Shown here in pieces: positions 25,601-40,600 of a DNA stretch of 64,000 nucleotides. Numbering within the stretch: position 1 is the first letter of the stretch; each line of letters begins with the position of its first letter. The notes under the pieces were generated by a model. It was given only the letters and a program-made list of their open reading frames with translations, was not told the origin of the DNA and ran no database searches. The position numbers and the translations under genes were made by a program. The DNA is from Monarcha castaneiventris obscurior (Eukaryota; Chordata; Aves; Passeriformes; Monarchidae): positions 13,428,501-13,492,500 of the forward strand of contig JAMPIT010000484.1 of assembly GCA_026261815.1 (NCBI GenBank), read 5' to 3'.

Positions 25601-28600
25601 GAGAATGAAATATCTTTAATGCAATTTATAAAAATAACATATATGCCAATAACAACATTTCTGAGAGCTGGAGCAGTATATAAAAAATCAGCTAGTTGTT
25701 CTCTCACATGAAAAGAGGCAGATAAACTCGCAGCCTCAGGCTTGTAATCACATCCTGACCTTATGCTAGCAAAATATTGCCATCACATACAGCCTGATTG
25801 CCTGTAGTACAATTTGGTATCAGTGCAAACAAAGAGCAAAGTTTAGAACTGAGGATTTAGGTGTCCAGTGTCATCCTCACCATTCCTGTGCCTGCTGAAT
25901 GCCCAGAGCACCACTGAGCTGTGCCATGGCTGGAAACCCCTCAGCTTCAGACAGGATCCCCCAGAAGTGCCCATTCTTGCTCGCTGCCCACTAGGGGATG
26001 CTTTCTCAAATAACTGATGCTCACACAAGAGTACTTGACCAACTGCGTGTTAGGAATGCTGCAAAATTCCAAAAACTTAGAGTGTACAGCCTTTAGGATG
26101 ACAGGAGATCCTTAGTGTAAGGAGGCATTGGACTGTTCATAAGTGCAGCCACCCTTCCCTTTGAGGATGCAGGATAATGGAGAGTTTCCAACCTCCGGGT
26201 TTAAGATGTACGGGCAATTTTTTTTCAAAGAAATCGAGAGCAGAAATCCCACAAACTTTAAATATTAGTCAACAGTCATACCCCTGAACAAACCCAAGCT
26301 GTGTGTGACATAAGTGGGTCTCCACAAGCAGAGTGGGTACCTGGTTCTGTGCTCACAATGACCAACAGAGGAGACACAGTAACTGGCACAAAGCAAATCA
26401 TGACAGAGGTCTCTTAAAGACTTTTTCTTTTGACAATGACACCTGGTTAACAAGACCACAACAGAGAGGTCAGAGAAGATACCCAGGCTGAAAAATCCTG
26501 TTCCACTAGAGCACGTTAGCAAATATGTGTTTTTCAGCAGAGTTCTTCAGCTCTACTCAAGTAGTTGTGGTTTGTATTGACAGACATCTCAGATTGTGTT
26601 TTTTAAAATACTATATGATTTCTAAGGAAGGTTCTAAATATAACTTTAAGATTAAAAAGCCAGTTGATATATTCTGGTTTACAAAGGCTCACAGATATCA
26701 TATGACATTGTAAAAGTAACTTTTGAATTGCAAGAATTGGTAATTACTCTTTTCCCCAAATTTAGGTCAAGTCTCATCTACAATATGACTCTAACGAGGT
26801 GCTACACAACAGAAACAGAAGTATAAAAAGCAGAAACGACCAGGAGATTCACATTAAAAATGTAATAAATCCTGGAACTGAACTGCTCATTGGATGTGTC
26901 CACGGTGTGTTTTTCAAGGGTGTTGTTAATTTCTTTCTGTTAACATAAATTTTAGCAATGATTGAGAAGGCCGCATCTGAAAGACTTAAGCACACTACAT
27001 GCCATCTTTTCCACAGCCAGCTAAAACTCTATATTATTTTATGTAATACACAAATGTTCCTTGCATGGCTCTCAAATCTTAAGATTTATGTCGTTTTTCT
27101 AACTTAAAGGCTTTTAAATATCCTTTAAGCTCTCCCAAACCCTTTAAAAAGGAAAGTGCTCCATGTGAAGATGTCTAAGTCATGTTTGCATTGTTTTTCT
27201 TCTCTCAATAATATAACATGAATATATTACAAACTAATGTTCTAGTATTAGCAATTACTCACAAGCGTGCCTGGTTTTAAAAATTCATCACATTTCTCCT
27301 GTCCCAAGCCATTGTTAACAACAATATCTCTTACTACTCAGCTCTATATATTATGGCACTCATACAACTTTTTTAATCCCGTCATTACAAAACATCCTTT
27401 CATTGCATCAGCTACTATATATCATTTTGTTAATATTTATTAATGCTTTTTCACAATGTAAAATTAAGCTAACTTTTAAGTAGATTATTATTTCTATTTT
27501 ATTATGAACAATGAATGGGTACAGATCACCATCTTCCCCTGCAGAGGTTTTATTGGAAGGGGTGAGTTAAGAGAAAGAGTGCACATCTCATCCTACTGGT
27601 GAGAAAAACCTGTGGCAAAACTTCAGACATTAACACACTCAATTGGTAGGAAACTGGCCGAGGTATTTCCATGATTTTACAATGCTTACAGAGGGAGACA
27701 TAGGGTGACATTCTGTGTATAAACAACTAAAATGACCTAGAATTCAACAAGCACTCTAAAAGTCCTGAAACAAAATAAAAAATAAGAAAAAGAAAAGCAG
27801 TATTGAAAATGTCTGTTTAAAACAAAAACGCCAAGCAAACAGAAGTTCCCCAGCCTTGAAAACTGTCCAAGGGATTGTTAAACTAATGACTGGCAGGCAC
27901 AGACCTGCCTGGTAACTTAGATATGTCTTGCCCTATTATTTTATATACCTTTTTTCTTAAATGAAAATAGTAATTTACAGTGTTTCCTGAACTGGGCATT
28001 CAAAATATACATTATCAAAGGGTAGAGTTAAATTGCCCATACAGTGACTTTAAATTACACCTGCATGACAAACATTATAATCACTGGTGCCTTTGAAGTG
28101 AAGAGAAAGTAACTCAGCCTGCAAGTGGAGAAGTGTGGGTAACACACAATATAACATTTTAAGCTAAGTATAAAGACCTTTAATAAACAATTCTAGCAGT
28201 TTAAATTGCATAATTTGATACTTTTTACAAGGAAAGAACAGGGAAAAAAATATTTTTGGATCTTCTAGAGTTTTGGGGTTTTGGCTAAAATAAGTTTCTA
28301 GAAATACTGCTGTTGCCTCAAATTTAAAGACTTTTTAACAGCCGTAAGCATTCTGCAAGTCTGGAAGATCTACTTTTCAAAACAGAAGTACAAGATAATT
28401 CCATACACTTAGATTTTGATCCTTGAGATTTCAACAATGAACCATTGAGGCATGCAAAATACAGTTTCCCTTGAACAGATTCCTTTACTTCCATGCATAT
28501 CTCAGAAATTAAGGTTTGTTCAATGTTTTAAAGACCAGCCCTGACTGCAGCACACCTGTGACCCACCATGGGCACGGGTCAAAACCATTCATGTGCACAT

Positions 28601-31600
28601 TTGCACACGGGTACTTGGCATGGCTGCTGCAAAAGCAACGGTGCAAAAACGTACGGCCTAAACAAAGGGTGGGGAAATAGAGCATTTTCCTCAGGATCAT
28701 AAAAGGTGGACACAGTAAAAAGAATACAACCCAAAATGTCTTTTAGAAGACTGCCTATAATTTACTGCCCCAACAGCTCCAGGACATACACAAGGACTTT
28801 CTGATACACATCGATAGAGCTCTGAAAGAGAAGAAATTGGCCCTTGATGCTTTGGCTGTTTTATGTGGCAAGCTGGCTTGTTTAGAAGCAAAATAACTAC
28901 ATCTGAAAAGGCAAATGATTATTTATTTCATGGGAAATTGAACTGTGTATTTATTTACGCATTTTCAACATGATCAAGTACAGCAGTTTGGCAAGCTTCT
29001 ACCGAGAAAGAAATGCGGAAATATTTTAGCAAATGGTGGTATGTCTCGGAATTAAGTGGGTTTTAAAAACCATTACCATTTTAACATCTGCAGATTGCAC
29101 TATTCCTGACACTAATACACTCATGCCCTGAGCAATCTGCATCTAATTTGTGTTATTTATCTGTTCCTGCCAAATCTGTGCATTTAGTGGACAAGTCTGA
29201 AATAAGCCATTATAAATCCACATGAAGGGTTCAGTGTCATCCTGAACTACACTTCCATTGCCATTTACCTCTTTTATTGACAATAAACAGCATTCAATGC
29301 CCAGTCTATGAGAAAGCAAGAGAAGCAATTTGGTTTATTGATGACTTTCCCTGTTAACTAAATGTCTGCTTACTAAAACTCTATTGGGACAAATAGATGA
29401 TACATGGGACATCAGTGTTTATTCAAATAAGTAGTTCCTATGCATTTTAACAGGCAATTTACATGTGATACCCAACAAGGTAAAGTAAACACATTCATCT
29501 TTCATATCTCGCATAATTAAAACACACATAAATCTTTCCCAGGGTTAGGATGATTGTACCTACATACTTCCTTGCTTCCCTGGTGGGAATATGGCTTTCT
29601 TATATTAACTTTTCTCTTTATTTTGTGTCTTAAGATTGTGAACAAAGAACTAACTGGAAACAAAACAGTTTCTTTGGGGTTTTGGCATTGACCTTGTGGA
29701 CCCATGAGTGCTGCAATTAAAAAAGAAGGGGGATTTTTTGGAAGTAAGGCCAGATTTTTGATCTTCATCCAAGTCCAATATGTCATCACACATGAACAGG
29801 AGAGGTTAAAAGGGCAGATTTTTAAGCATTTGGCTGTGCAACTGCTGCCTAATCTATATACCCACAGTTTCTGCAGCGAGCACACAAATTTGGCAACTAT
29901 GCACTCAAAACTCCTTAGCATATATGCTTAAAGTATAAATAGTCAGATGACTAAATTGCTATACCCACACTCGGAGTAGCCTGAGTTGTAGCTGAAATTA
30001 ATAGTATTTTCCTAAATTAAGCTTAATGAAAACATTTGATTTTTCATGCATAAATAAGATTTGCAATTAGACAAAACCATTCTTGTTTGTTCTACAAAGA
30101 GATAAGAGGACATACTAAATAGATTGGCAAACATTTTCTGATCAAATATCATAACAGCCATCATCCTTTCTAATTCATAACATTTGACATTCTAAAGATG
30201 CTTTCCTGAGACACTTTTAGTGCAACTAAAATTTGTTATGATGAGATCCCCAGAAGGCAAAAACTGGTGAGGTACCCAGTGAGGATTGCTGAACATTGGT
30301 TGGTACACTTATATTTAAAATTGGCAAAAATTTTGGGGCAATACTTCATAAAACTACAAGCAGCATTGAGATGCTTATGTAGCCTAAAATTTCAAACTTG
30401 ATATCTAATCAAAAACTCATCTCTGAGTAGCACAACTCCTTTAAAGCCCACACCAAGTACATCCGTCATTAGTATAGTTCTGACTCCACAGAAAGAGCGC
30501 CAGTTGAGACTGCTAAAGAAAAAATGTTTCTCTTTAGCAATTAATTACTTTCAACATTGAGGCTGTGATAGAACAGTCCATCATATGAGTTTTCAGGAGC
30601 AATGGGGTTTAGGTTTTTTAGATTTTTTTGGTGTAGAAGGGAATAGCTTACTGGAAAATATGAAACCATTTCAGATTTTTCAAAAAAATCCCAGTTTTTC
30701 TCTCTTGTTGACAGTGCTTAGAAAATGTGGGTTGACTTGTTTTTGATTGCTGTTTAAAAACAGATTAATTTAATAATCATTGGGATATTGAATAACAACA
30801 AATTATGGGGTGGGACAGCCAAACCCTGACCCTAATGACATTCTTATGTTGATTCTTATTTTCTTTTAGGCTCCTGCTTTCTTAATAAAACCTATATTTT
30901 TGAAAATCGTTTTTAAACATTGTAATTTATCCCAAAGTAGCATTTATTTTTTGCTTGTAAGAGATAAGTTTACATATAGGGAGTGCATTTATATGTCTGT
31001 ATATATTTAGTGCCTGACTCAAAGCCTGCTTAAGTGTATAGGTGTCGTTCCATTGAAAGAGCTCCCAGAGATTGCTGAAAACGTGAGCCAGCCATTAATA
31101 AAGTAATTAGCGGGTAGTCCTTTCTACTGTGTGATTTATTTTAGGATACTCCAATTTAAATCCAAGCACCCATGACTAAATTTACGATTGGAAATGTTTA
31201 TGAGTTTTCATTACTGTAGTTGGTAACTGTCCCCCTTAGCATGGGCCGAGGATTTCTGTAAGATCAGAAACAGCACACCCAGGACAGAATAAAACTGAGC
31301 CTCTGCCCCTCACCCCGTGACCTTGCTAGCTATGACTGTGACTTTGTTAGCAAAAACACAGTATTTGTGCCCCAAAATGTCTTATCTAAGTAACATTATA
31401 TGGTTTCAATTAACATCAGTCATAATTTTTACTTCTACCAAGAGAATGTTTTTAGTCTCCTTTTGCAGACAAGGGCTCTATAGTAGTGCCTGACACTGCA
31501 GGAACAAAAGTCAGGGACTGGAGTGACTTTTGACACTAACTTGCTAAAAGCAGAGCATTTGTACAACTTTTGTTCACAAACCTCTTCAAAATATAGACAT

Positions 31601-34600
31601 TTCTAGTGTCTTTCAAATAGTTTTTCAGTATTCCACAGGATGCATAATCAGGTAAATATTTATGAGCATCTTTTTCTGTTTGCAATAAGTATTTGCAATT
31701 ATATATCACAGATCCAAGATCCAAGGAGGACACAGAAAATAATCCCACTGGCTCAAAGTGATGCTGCACAGGTTAAGGCCTGGACACAGTGCCAGTTCCA
31801 GACCTTGCTTATAAAAGATTGAATCTAAATTCTGATTGAGCCCATCATTCTTAAATTACAAATATTAAGCAATACACTTGCTTGTAAAAATATTTATTGG
31901 TAATGAGGCCATGAAACAGAGAACTGGGTCAGAAGATGTAGGTCTACAAAGGACTTTGGGTCAAATTCCTTAGCTGCTCTGCGGGAAAGTGTCCTGGGTT
32001 ATAACAAAAATATTTGGAATCCAATGCAGTCTGCAATCTTAGATGCAATTTGTAGATTGTTAATGACAGTGGGTAAATGGTATAACGAACAACTTTCCCA
32101 TGAGAATCTAATAGTTCTTCTGGATTATTTCTTTAGGTTTTGCCATTGCTTGTGGAGAAAAATAATGGGTGCCTTGAGATCAGTTTGCAACTTGCAGGGT
32201 TTTCTTTTATTTTTTTTTCCATTGTGGAACACAAAATGTTTTTCTATGAAAAAGATCTTAGTGCATTATTTTTGAAATACTATAATTTTCACTAAACTCT
32301 GTTTCCAACTTGGTGCTTTCCAAGTATTGCAGAATTTTATTATTTTTGAAACTTATTTCCTTTGACCTGAAGTTACCTAGGAACACAGACTTAAATCTGC
32401 ATTCCTTTGAGAAAACCCAGTCCTGTTAAGTTAATCTTCTTTGCATGGAATCATGTCTGTTTGCAATATTTAAACAGAATCATACAATGGTTAGGGTTTG
32501 GAGGGACCTTAAAGACCATCTTGTTCCAGTGCCCCTGCCATGGCAGGGACACCTTCCACTAGACCAGGGTGCTGAAAAACCCCATCCAACCTGGCCTTGA
32601 ACACCTCCAGGGTTGCATGATAATTTATTGCACAACTTCTCAGTAACCTTCTGTTAAATTATCACAAAATAAGGCTGCTTAAATTCTACAATGCTGGCAC
32701 AAAGCACACACAGCAGTGTAACCTTCATTGTATTTGATATGTCAAGTGGAAAAATCACGGCTTGATTCTGTTGAGTTTGTACTTTTTAGGCAGTGGGACC
32801 TATTGTTGCACTTAAAGGGTTCCAGAACATCAATTTACAAAGCACTCTCATACTTCTATTCCACAAAGCCATATAAAACCAATTATTCATACTAGACATT
32901 AACAATTTCCTTCTACTTAAAAGTTGGTCAGTAGCAAATGAAAAGTGAATATTAGCACTTAAAATTTATCTCCAGTGTACTTACTCCTATTTCCTGTTTT
33001 AAAGTAATGAAAATATCATGGAGAAAATTTAGGAGTAAGTCTAGAAGCACACCTATTGACTTCGAAGCAAAGTTTTCACCTTTATTTGCTAATTGCATAT
33101 TGATTTAGCCTGGACAGGAAGAGTTGTAACAATTTTTGTTTAACTTATAAATTCTTCCTGAAATTTACATTGATAGATAAATTATTGCTGTAAATACTAA
33201 TCTCCCTGGTGATGACAAACTCTCAGCATAAAGGAAATCCAATTAAGAGACTTATCAAAGTACAGAAATTTGCATAAACAATACCTGTGCAATTCCACAA
33301 TTAAAAGGTACCAGAACTTTGACTACAGTCAAAATGTCACAGCACATGGGCACCAGATGCAGAGAAAGTACATTTTCGTTGTGAAAGAGGAAAGCTAGAC
33401 TGAAGTATTCCTCTTCTTTTAGCTCTATAACAGACAAGTTTACAGCAGCACTGGTAGAACTGACATTACAGCACTGTCATGTGAGATTTGTTATTATTAA
33501 CTCAGCGTCCCAGCAGTGAAAGTTTGGAGAATAGATTTAATCCTCTCCCACTCTTTCAGACTAACAGTTCTAAGAAGGAAACTCTGTTTGGCATTCCAGT
33601 AAAACAACCAGATCTCACTGTACCACAAGGGAATTCCTAACCTATCCAGCAGGGTTTCACTCCTGGACAGGAGACTGAACAGCACTTACCTTTTTGAATC
33701 TAAATCTCACAGACTATGCCCTTAGAATGCTGCCTGCATTTAGGAAAAGTATTAGAACATTCACTATTTGAAATTAACATAAGCCTCCACTGCTTTTACA
33801 TTTTCTGGTAGAAAATGATAGGCACGGCTTTAATTTAAGAGCATCAAACTTTTAAGTGACCCCTGTAACAGGAGAAATGACACCCTGACAGAGGTCAGCA
33901 CATAGGATAAAACACAACAGACTTGCACGTTCTTCAAAACAGCCTTGAATAATTCAGTTTTATTGCTTTGTCACAAACAGTTGTATAAAAAAAAAATTGA
34001 AAGGGCTTACTTGAAACAGTCATCGCAAGCAATATTCCCCGTGGTCTCCTTTATAGTGCGCTCGGAAACAAAGGCTGGATATTCAGTATCACAGGGCTCT
34101 AGGGTTTGTTTCAGCCTCTGCGCTATAGGCACACGAAAAAACATCCTGATGTTAACATGAGAAGAACAGCACACAAAATTGTGAACAACATGAGATGCTG
34201 AACTACAGAGCTCACGGAGAACGGAAATGTTACTCAGCTTCTGCCACCCTGTGAGATTTCCTAGGCAGTGCATAACACTATTTTTTCCAATTAAATAAAA
34301 AAAATAAAAAAGTTTATCCATGGAATGTAATTTTGCAAGACATCACTTTTAAAGTAGTTATTAATGGTTTAGCCATTGCCAACCTACTTTGTACTTATGC
34401 ATGAGTTTTTGTTCTTTCTGTGTAGATTCAAGCTGGATTTACTGTCATTTTTATCTCAGTGGTGCTGTGCATCACTAACCTTTTTTCGTGGGAGTTTACA
34501 TTTATTTGATATGTAAATTGTGGTATATTTTACTGAAGCCAAAACATCTATTTTACATTATTAGCTTGGGAATGTTTGGAGGGTTTTATCAGTTAAAATA

Positions 34601-37600
34601 ACTCCGTGGGTGGGAGAGGCAGAAGTTACTTTACCCAACAGCAATGCTTGTTATCTGCTTCCCAAAATAGTAATAATTAAGGCTCCATAACACCTTTGAT
34701 CTGAAGTCCTTGCAATGCAACGAAGAAGAATCACTATTTCCATCTTAAAGATTGGGAAACTGAGGTACCAGGAAGCAGTGAGGCTGGTTCAAGGTCAAGC
34801 TACAGGACAGCAGCTCTTCTGACTCTCACACTGAAGCATCTGTCGCACAATGTCTCTCCCTCATTCCCTTTCTTTTTCCTCCCCACCCCTTCATTCACAC
34901 AGAGATACACTTTGCACATCAGCACAAATGTTAACCCTATCTTAAACTAATTGCTAAGTGAGAAAACAAGATGAGGTATGACAAAAATAGATTACACTGA
35001 ACAGGCTCTTGGGCTCGACAGACCTTGCCCTGGAGATGATCTGTTTCAGAGGGAGTGGTGCATCCACTGAGCTGTGCCAGGGGAGCGAACACTTCTGCAT
35101 TTCCAATCACACACCAGGGCATGCATTTCTGAACTGCTCACAGTTTTTGTATAGAATAATAAAAAAAAATATTCCACCAAATGAACAGATCTCAAAGGAG
35201 GCACTAAAGCTGGTCAGAAAAGTTTTGTTATTTCTGATGTTTTCACTAAGGTTGTGACAAATTTAATCATTCAGTATTTTTTAGAAAATTGTCTGACTAG
35301 CTCTACTGCATCTCTTCCCTTTCTCTTCTGTTCTCCTTATCTGTTGTCAAGAATGACTGGCATTTATCACCCAAGTTTTGAGTCTACCCTCACTTGTATC
35401 AACATATGGCTTGTGTAACAGAGACTGACTGGTCTCAGATTCCCTGCACCTCACTAGAGTCCAGAAGATGATGGGATTGTCCAAGGTTTAGGGTTCCTTC
35501 TCTTGCATTTACTAAATGTGATTGAGATTACAAGATCTTGGGCAGAAGTATTTTCCATAGTAGGTTTTGGCAAACGGGCAGGTGTGTGTGCACCCTCCAG
35601 CATCTTCATAGCATGTCATGTTCTATTAATGTCACAATTTGAGTGGGAAGCAATTTCTCTACTCAAGGAATTGATCTTTTTTTTTTTTTTTTCCTGAGCT
35701 TTTTAAATTATTTTTAAGAAAAAAATAAATGTGCAAATTTACTAATTTTAATTTCATTAAGTGCAGTCATAAATATTACAACTTTTAGTGGTAACACAGC
35801 ATCTATAGAAGAACATACCTAAGCATGTGCTTTTCTGTCCTGCTGTCTTGTGAAATATCTTCTGCTTTTGCTTCCTAAAATATGCTGATTCCAAACTACC
35901 ATCCCTTGGTACCTAACCAGATATGAGCTGGGAAAGCACTACCATAAAATTATGACATTTCAATGAGTGTGATGAGGGGGTATTTCCAATACCCCTAACT
36001 CATCAAAGAAATGGAGCATGTGACTTGTGCAATTAAAACTTCACTGTCAACTAAAACATGAATGGAAATTCCTCAATAATACTGGTCCATCAAAGTGCTG
36101 CACTGATAATTCTGTTTTTAAGGAAGTTTGTAAGTTATTATTGCCTCTTCTGTAGTTATTGCACTCTTAAAATACAAATCAGAGATTCATTTTCAAGAGA
36201 TGAAGAGGGATGCTCTGGAAGATATTTTATCAAACATACAATGCAAGTGCCACAGGATGTTTCATGTCAGGATATGTTAAGGTATATTTGTACAGTACAC
36301 TTGAAAAAAATTATTTATTTCCTGCTCTGGCTGCTTTAGCTGCTCTGCAGACACCAAGAACTGGGACTGGCACAGCTGCCATTCCTCAAGGAACAGTTTT
36401 GTATTTTCTGGGTCTAGCACAGCAACCCTGACTGTCCTTCTCAGCCTCAGTGTTGGAGATGGTTCTCTTCATGCTGAGGGAATCACTGGACAGTTGGTCT
36501 TGGTTTTCAGGGGCCTGACTGATACCTTAGCTTAAGAAAGGACATTATTTTGGCATAAAGACAGCCCAGTATCCAGGCAATGCAAATATCAAATGAAGCC
36601 TAAAGCAGCAATTTTATCCCCTGCTTTGCTAAGAAATATGCAAATACAAAGTTGAAAGTCAAATATGAAGAATTCAGTGTAAATCCTTACACCAGTCAAT
36701 GACACACAGCACAATTTGCCTATTAAATTGTCACTTGAAGAGCACTGCTCTTGTAAAGTGGCCCTTTGCTTTTGAGCAGCACTTCTGAAAATGCCATAAA
36801 AAGTCTGCTAAAATATGAACAGACAACTTACACTGAAAACTTCCCATTCTTAGTGGAACTATTAAAAATTTCCATTACTTCAAATCAGCTGCATTTTAAA
36901 AAATTATTTTGAGCAAATTGAATTTTAATTCATTTAAATGCCTATTTTGAATGGAATGATAAAAAAATAGAGTTTTAATCAGCCTTGCTTAGCATAAAAT
37001 CCACTCTCTTAAGCTTTAAAAATTATTTTTATAGGAAATAATATCAAGATGGTCATATTTCTGTACATTTTTCTTGAAATGGCATTTTCCAGCACAATAT
37101 TCCCACTATATTTTATAGCAGCACTAGGAAAATAAAAGGTTGTATAACAGAAAAAGGTCAGTGCAATTGCTTTATTCACAATGATTGTTTTGGAATGAAG
37201 GGAAAAGTTTTTAAAAACATATTTAATCTTTATCTACTATTTTAACTTTTCTGCTATAGTAGTGTACTGTGCTCCTAGAGTGCACACAAGCACTTTGTGG
37301 TTATTCATAGAAGATCCTAGTTCTCTTGTGTTTTAGGAAATTTTAGGAAATGTTTAGGAAACATTAACAAAAAGGATACTGGCATGGGAGGAAAAATAGT
37401 ATCAGATGTTTATTATTTAATGTTAAACAGTGTACACACATCTGAATTTCCAAAGTCCAGTTTACTCTAGACATTTCTTCCATTATGCCAGGAAAAAAAT
37501 TACACTTACCTTTAGCTGTTAGATCAGAGTGCCACCAACTGCATAGATTAAATTCCACAAGGAACCTAGAGAAATTATTAGAGTTTTCATATTACACCAC

Positions 37601-40600
37601 AGAATGTTTTCAAAACACTAAGCTGGCAGTAGCTTGATAACGTTAATCCTATTTTAAATAAAAGCTAACACAGAACTGAAATTCAAGTTACTGGCATAAT
37701 TCTGGGATTAGCAGCTACTGCTGTTCTCCTATTTTTGCTGTTTGTTTTTTTTTTTTTTAACCTTCTGAAAACTTACTCTGAAATTAACCCCATCAATAAA
37801 TCATAGATTTGCCTATTTTTAATTTAAAGTATTGATTGTATTTGAAATTTCCATTAAAATTCTCAAAACATGACTCTAGTAAAATGCCATAAGATTATAA
37901 CTGTCCTGGCTACAATACAGGAGTACATATAAAATACTTTCTTTTATTCATTCTCAAACTGTAATAATAAAGATGATTTATTTCTAAGAGAAGAAAAGAT
38001 TAATCAGTGTCTAATCAACTCTAACTAAATTGTAAAGAACATATATTCCCACTAAAATATATCATGATTTACTTGGAAGAATGGGCTGAAAACTCAGTGA
38101 ATCAGCTGTTGTAAGAGTAAAAATGTGAAACCAACATCCAGTTCACCCCGTGCCCATGAATCTACAATACTTATAAACATAGAAGGTTTCTTGACATTTT
38201 CAAAGCTGTTACATGTAGCATCAATCTCATTTTAACACAATTTCTTTCCCTTATATTCACTTTGAAAGCTGTATTTTTACATCCATCTCTGCCCTCTGGC
38301 AGCAGCCATTCAGTTAATTCTCCTTAACTCTTATTCTGAACTTTGAAAAAAGCTCATACAATTTACAATTAAACAAAATGCAAGAAAAAAAAAATCGATT
38401 CTATGTCAGTAAAGATAAAATTCACTCAAATCTGCATCACTGCTTTCAGATAAGAACAATAATAAATCATATAGCTTAATAACATGACATATTTTAAGGC
38501 TTCCTCTTCTCCATATGATATTGTTATTTCTTAGGTACCTTCTCTTAAAGATAATGATCATTATGAATTAATGGAGAATTTTAGAAGAATTAATGGAGAC
38601 AGAAAAATTCAGCAACATCCAAGTACACCTTATCTAGCACTGTAAAGGGTCCATCTCACAGAATTTTATGAAGTGACAAACAGTACAGTGAGTCAGGGTA
38701 ACAATTTCTCCTCTGACAGCAGCCCACCCAAGCAGCATCACAAACAGCCAGTCATGTATCTAAAATTTAACAGTAACCACAAAAAGATATTTGGGCTGCA
38801 TATTGTGATCTGCTAAACAAAGACATACAGATATAAGTGAAGACCATGAATAATGCAATATAGGTGGAACTACATTTATAAAGCCAAAATTTTCTCAGAT
38901 TTTAAAATGCAAAATTGGAAAAAAGTGGATAAAAGTTGCTATATTTAAAATAATGTAATAAAAGTAGCACAATGCAGACAAAATGCAAAAGGTATAAATA
39001 TCAATATTCAAAACTACAAATATTCAGTAACTCAGAAATATTCATTAAGTTCTTGATAAAATCTACTTACAAGACAAGTTCTGTCATAATCCACTTTACT
39101 GCAGCAAAGAAGGCATTATAAGGCTGAAGAGAAGCAACTCATTTAATTAAAAGGTAAAACATGCAGCATTTATATATTTACTGAATTCTTCATGTATAAA
39201 CAATGCTATGGATATTCAAATGCATGGGGAGCATAAGACATCCCTTTTTTATGAAAAAGAAATATTATTATGCTGATTAATAAAGTGTATAGTACAGAAA
39301 TTTCCTTTTTATCATACTTGGTCGTATACACAGATTATCAGTGGGAAAAGGAAAGTTTTTGCAAATTATTCTTAAATCTTTAACCTCTAGGGGTTCCTAT
39401 TTCCCAGGCTATTGCTGGAGGAGCAGCTCGAGTAGATAATAAGAGGTTTTCTTGGGCTGCAATTCACAGGCTTGCCTCTCTGTAATGCAAATCTCTATTC
39501 ATTACCTCAGCCTCATTAGGCTCAGAAAAGCTTCTGAAGTCTGAATTTACTTAAATGTTTATCTGTGTCATTTGACAGTCCAGTTCTAAGCACTTTAAGT
39601 AGTTTTTTCCCTCCTCCCTCTGTTTTTCTGGATCATAACAAGTATAGCAAATCCTTTGAAAATCCTCTGTTTACAGTACTTCTAATACATTCTGAATATT
39701 TCATTTTTGAAAAGACTATTAATAGGATTAATCTTTTATGAAAGAAAGTCAGGCAGAAGAGTCAGTTTCCAGAAATCTGGAATTTCTCCTAGTCTCCCTC
39801 ATCTTTGTTAGGGTGTCCTAGTTGCATAAAATTCTGCAGACTTTTTTAAATACAAACAGAGTATTTTAACACCTAGAGAAGTCATAATGACAGGACTCCT
39901 CAGATGTCTCAGATCATGCTTAGCCACCCCAAATCAGCACTCACTGAAGCAGTGCCATTTGGCAGAACAATAACAGGACAATTAAAATTTTCAGGGGCCA
40001 CTGAGAAAGTTTCTGTGCAGGGCTGAGGACTCACAGACCCAAAGAACTCAGCCAGTGCCATGGAAGGCTGAAATAGCAGAATGCACAATGTCTGAGACAG
40101 GAAAGATTTTCACCTGTGAATCCCTGTCTTACAGGAGAAGAGAAAGAGATACAAGACTTTCCTGAAGAGGAAGGAAAATGTCAGCCCTGTGGGACATCTT
40201 TTATTTATTTTCATTCCAAATCAGAAAACCTGAAATTTCATGCCCAAGCAATTAAATTTGCTGTATACTTTTGTTTTCATAATGCCAAATTTAGTGTAAA
40301 ACAATGTTTTGGTATTACTTATGAAGAATCCCTATTTAGTGTAAAATATACTATTTAAGTAACTATTTTAATACTAGAACTAAATTGAAATTTAAAAACC
40401 CAATGTACCAGAAAAAAATTCATTAATGTGTACAGAAAATGAAAAAAAAAAAATTATTCTGTAATTCTAGTGGAAAAAACATGTCATTACATTGATATAA
40501 ATGCATTTTCATGAAATGTGATTTTATTCAAGAGCCTTTTCCACTCACAGATGGTTCCTTCAAAAACTGCAGCAAAAACTGCAGGAGTTTTATTCTCTCC

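Larger units (their letters stand above)
18408..34010 (-). other. CACNA2D3 15.6-kb intron
   Basis: The intron starts gtaagccc and ends ttttcag. It holds a CR1 fragment (32476-32670), a TTG-rich tract (22784-22824) and a somewhat GC-rich block at about 25860-26010. No nested gene or extra alpha2delta exon was recognised on either strand. Confidence 0.85.
34123..37509 (-). other. CACNA2D3 intron with an old L2/MIR-like remnant
   Basis: This 3387-nt intron contains an old repeat (34681-34820), a 16-nt T-run (35677-35692) and a short tandem repeat (37331-37361). Nothing else is recognised. Confidence 0.85.

Noticed and set aside
18408..34010. Nested gene in the large intron, such as the leucine-rich gene LRTM1 that lies in a CACNA2D3 intron in mammals
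   Set aside because: No leucine-rich repeat pattern or long coding frame is present on either strand, here or elsewhere in the window.
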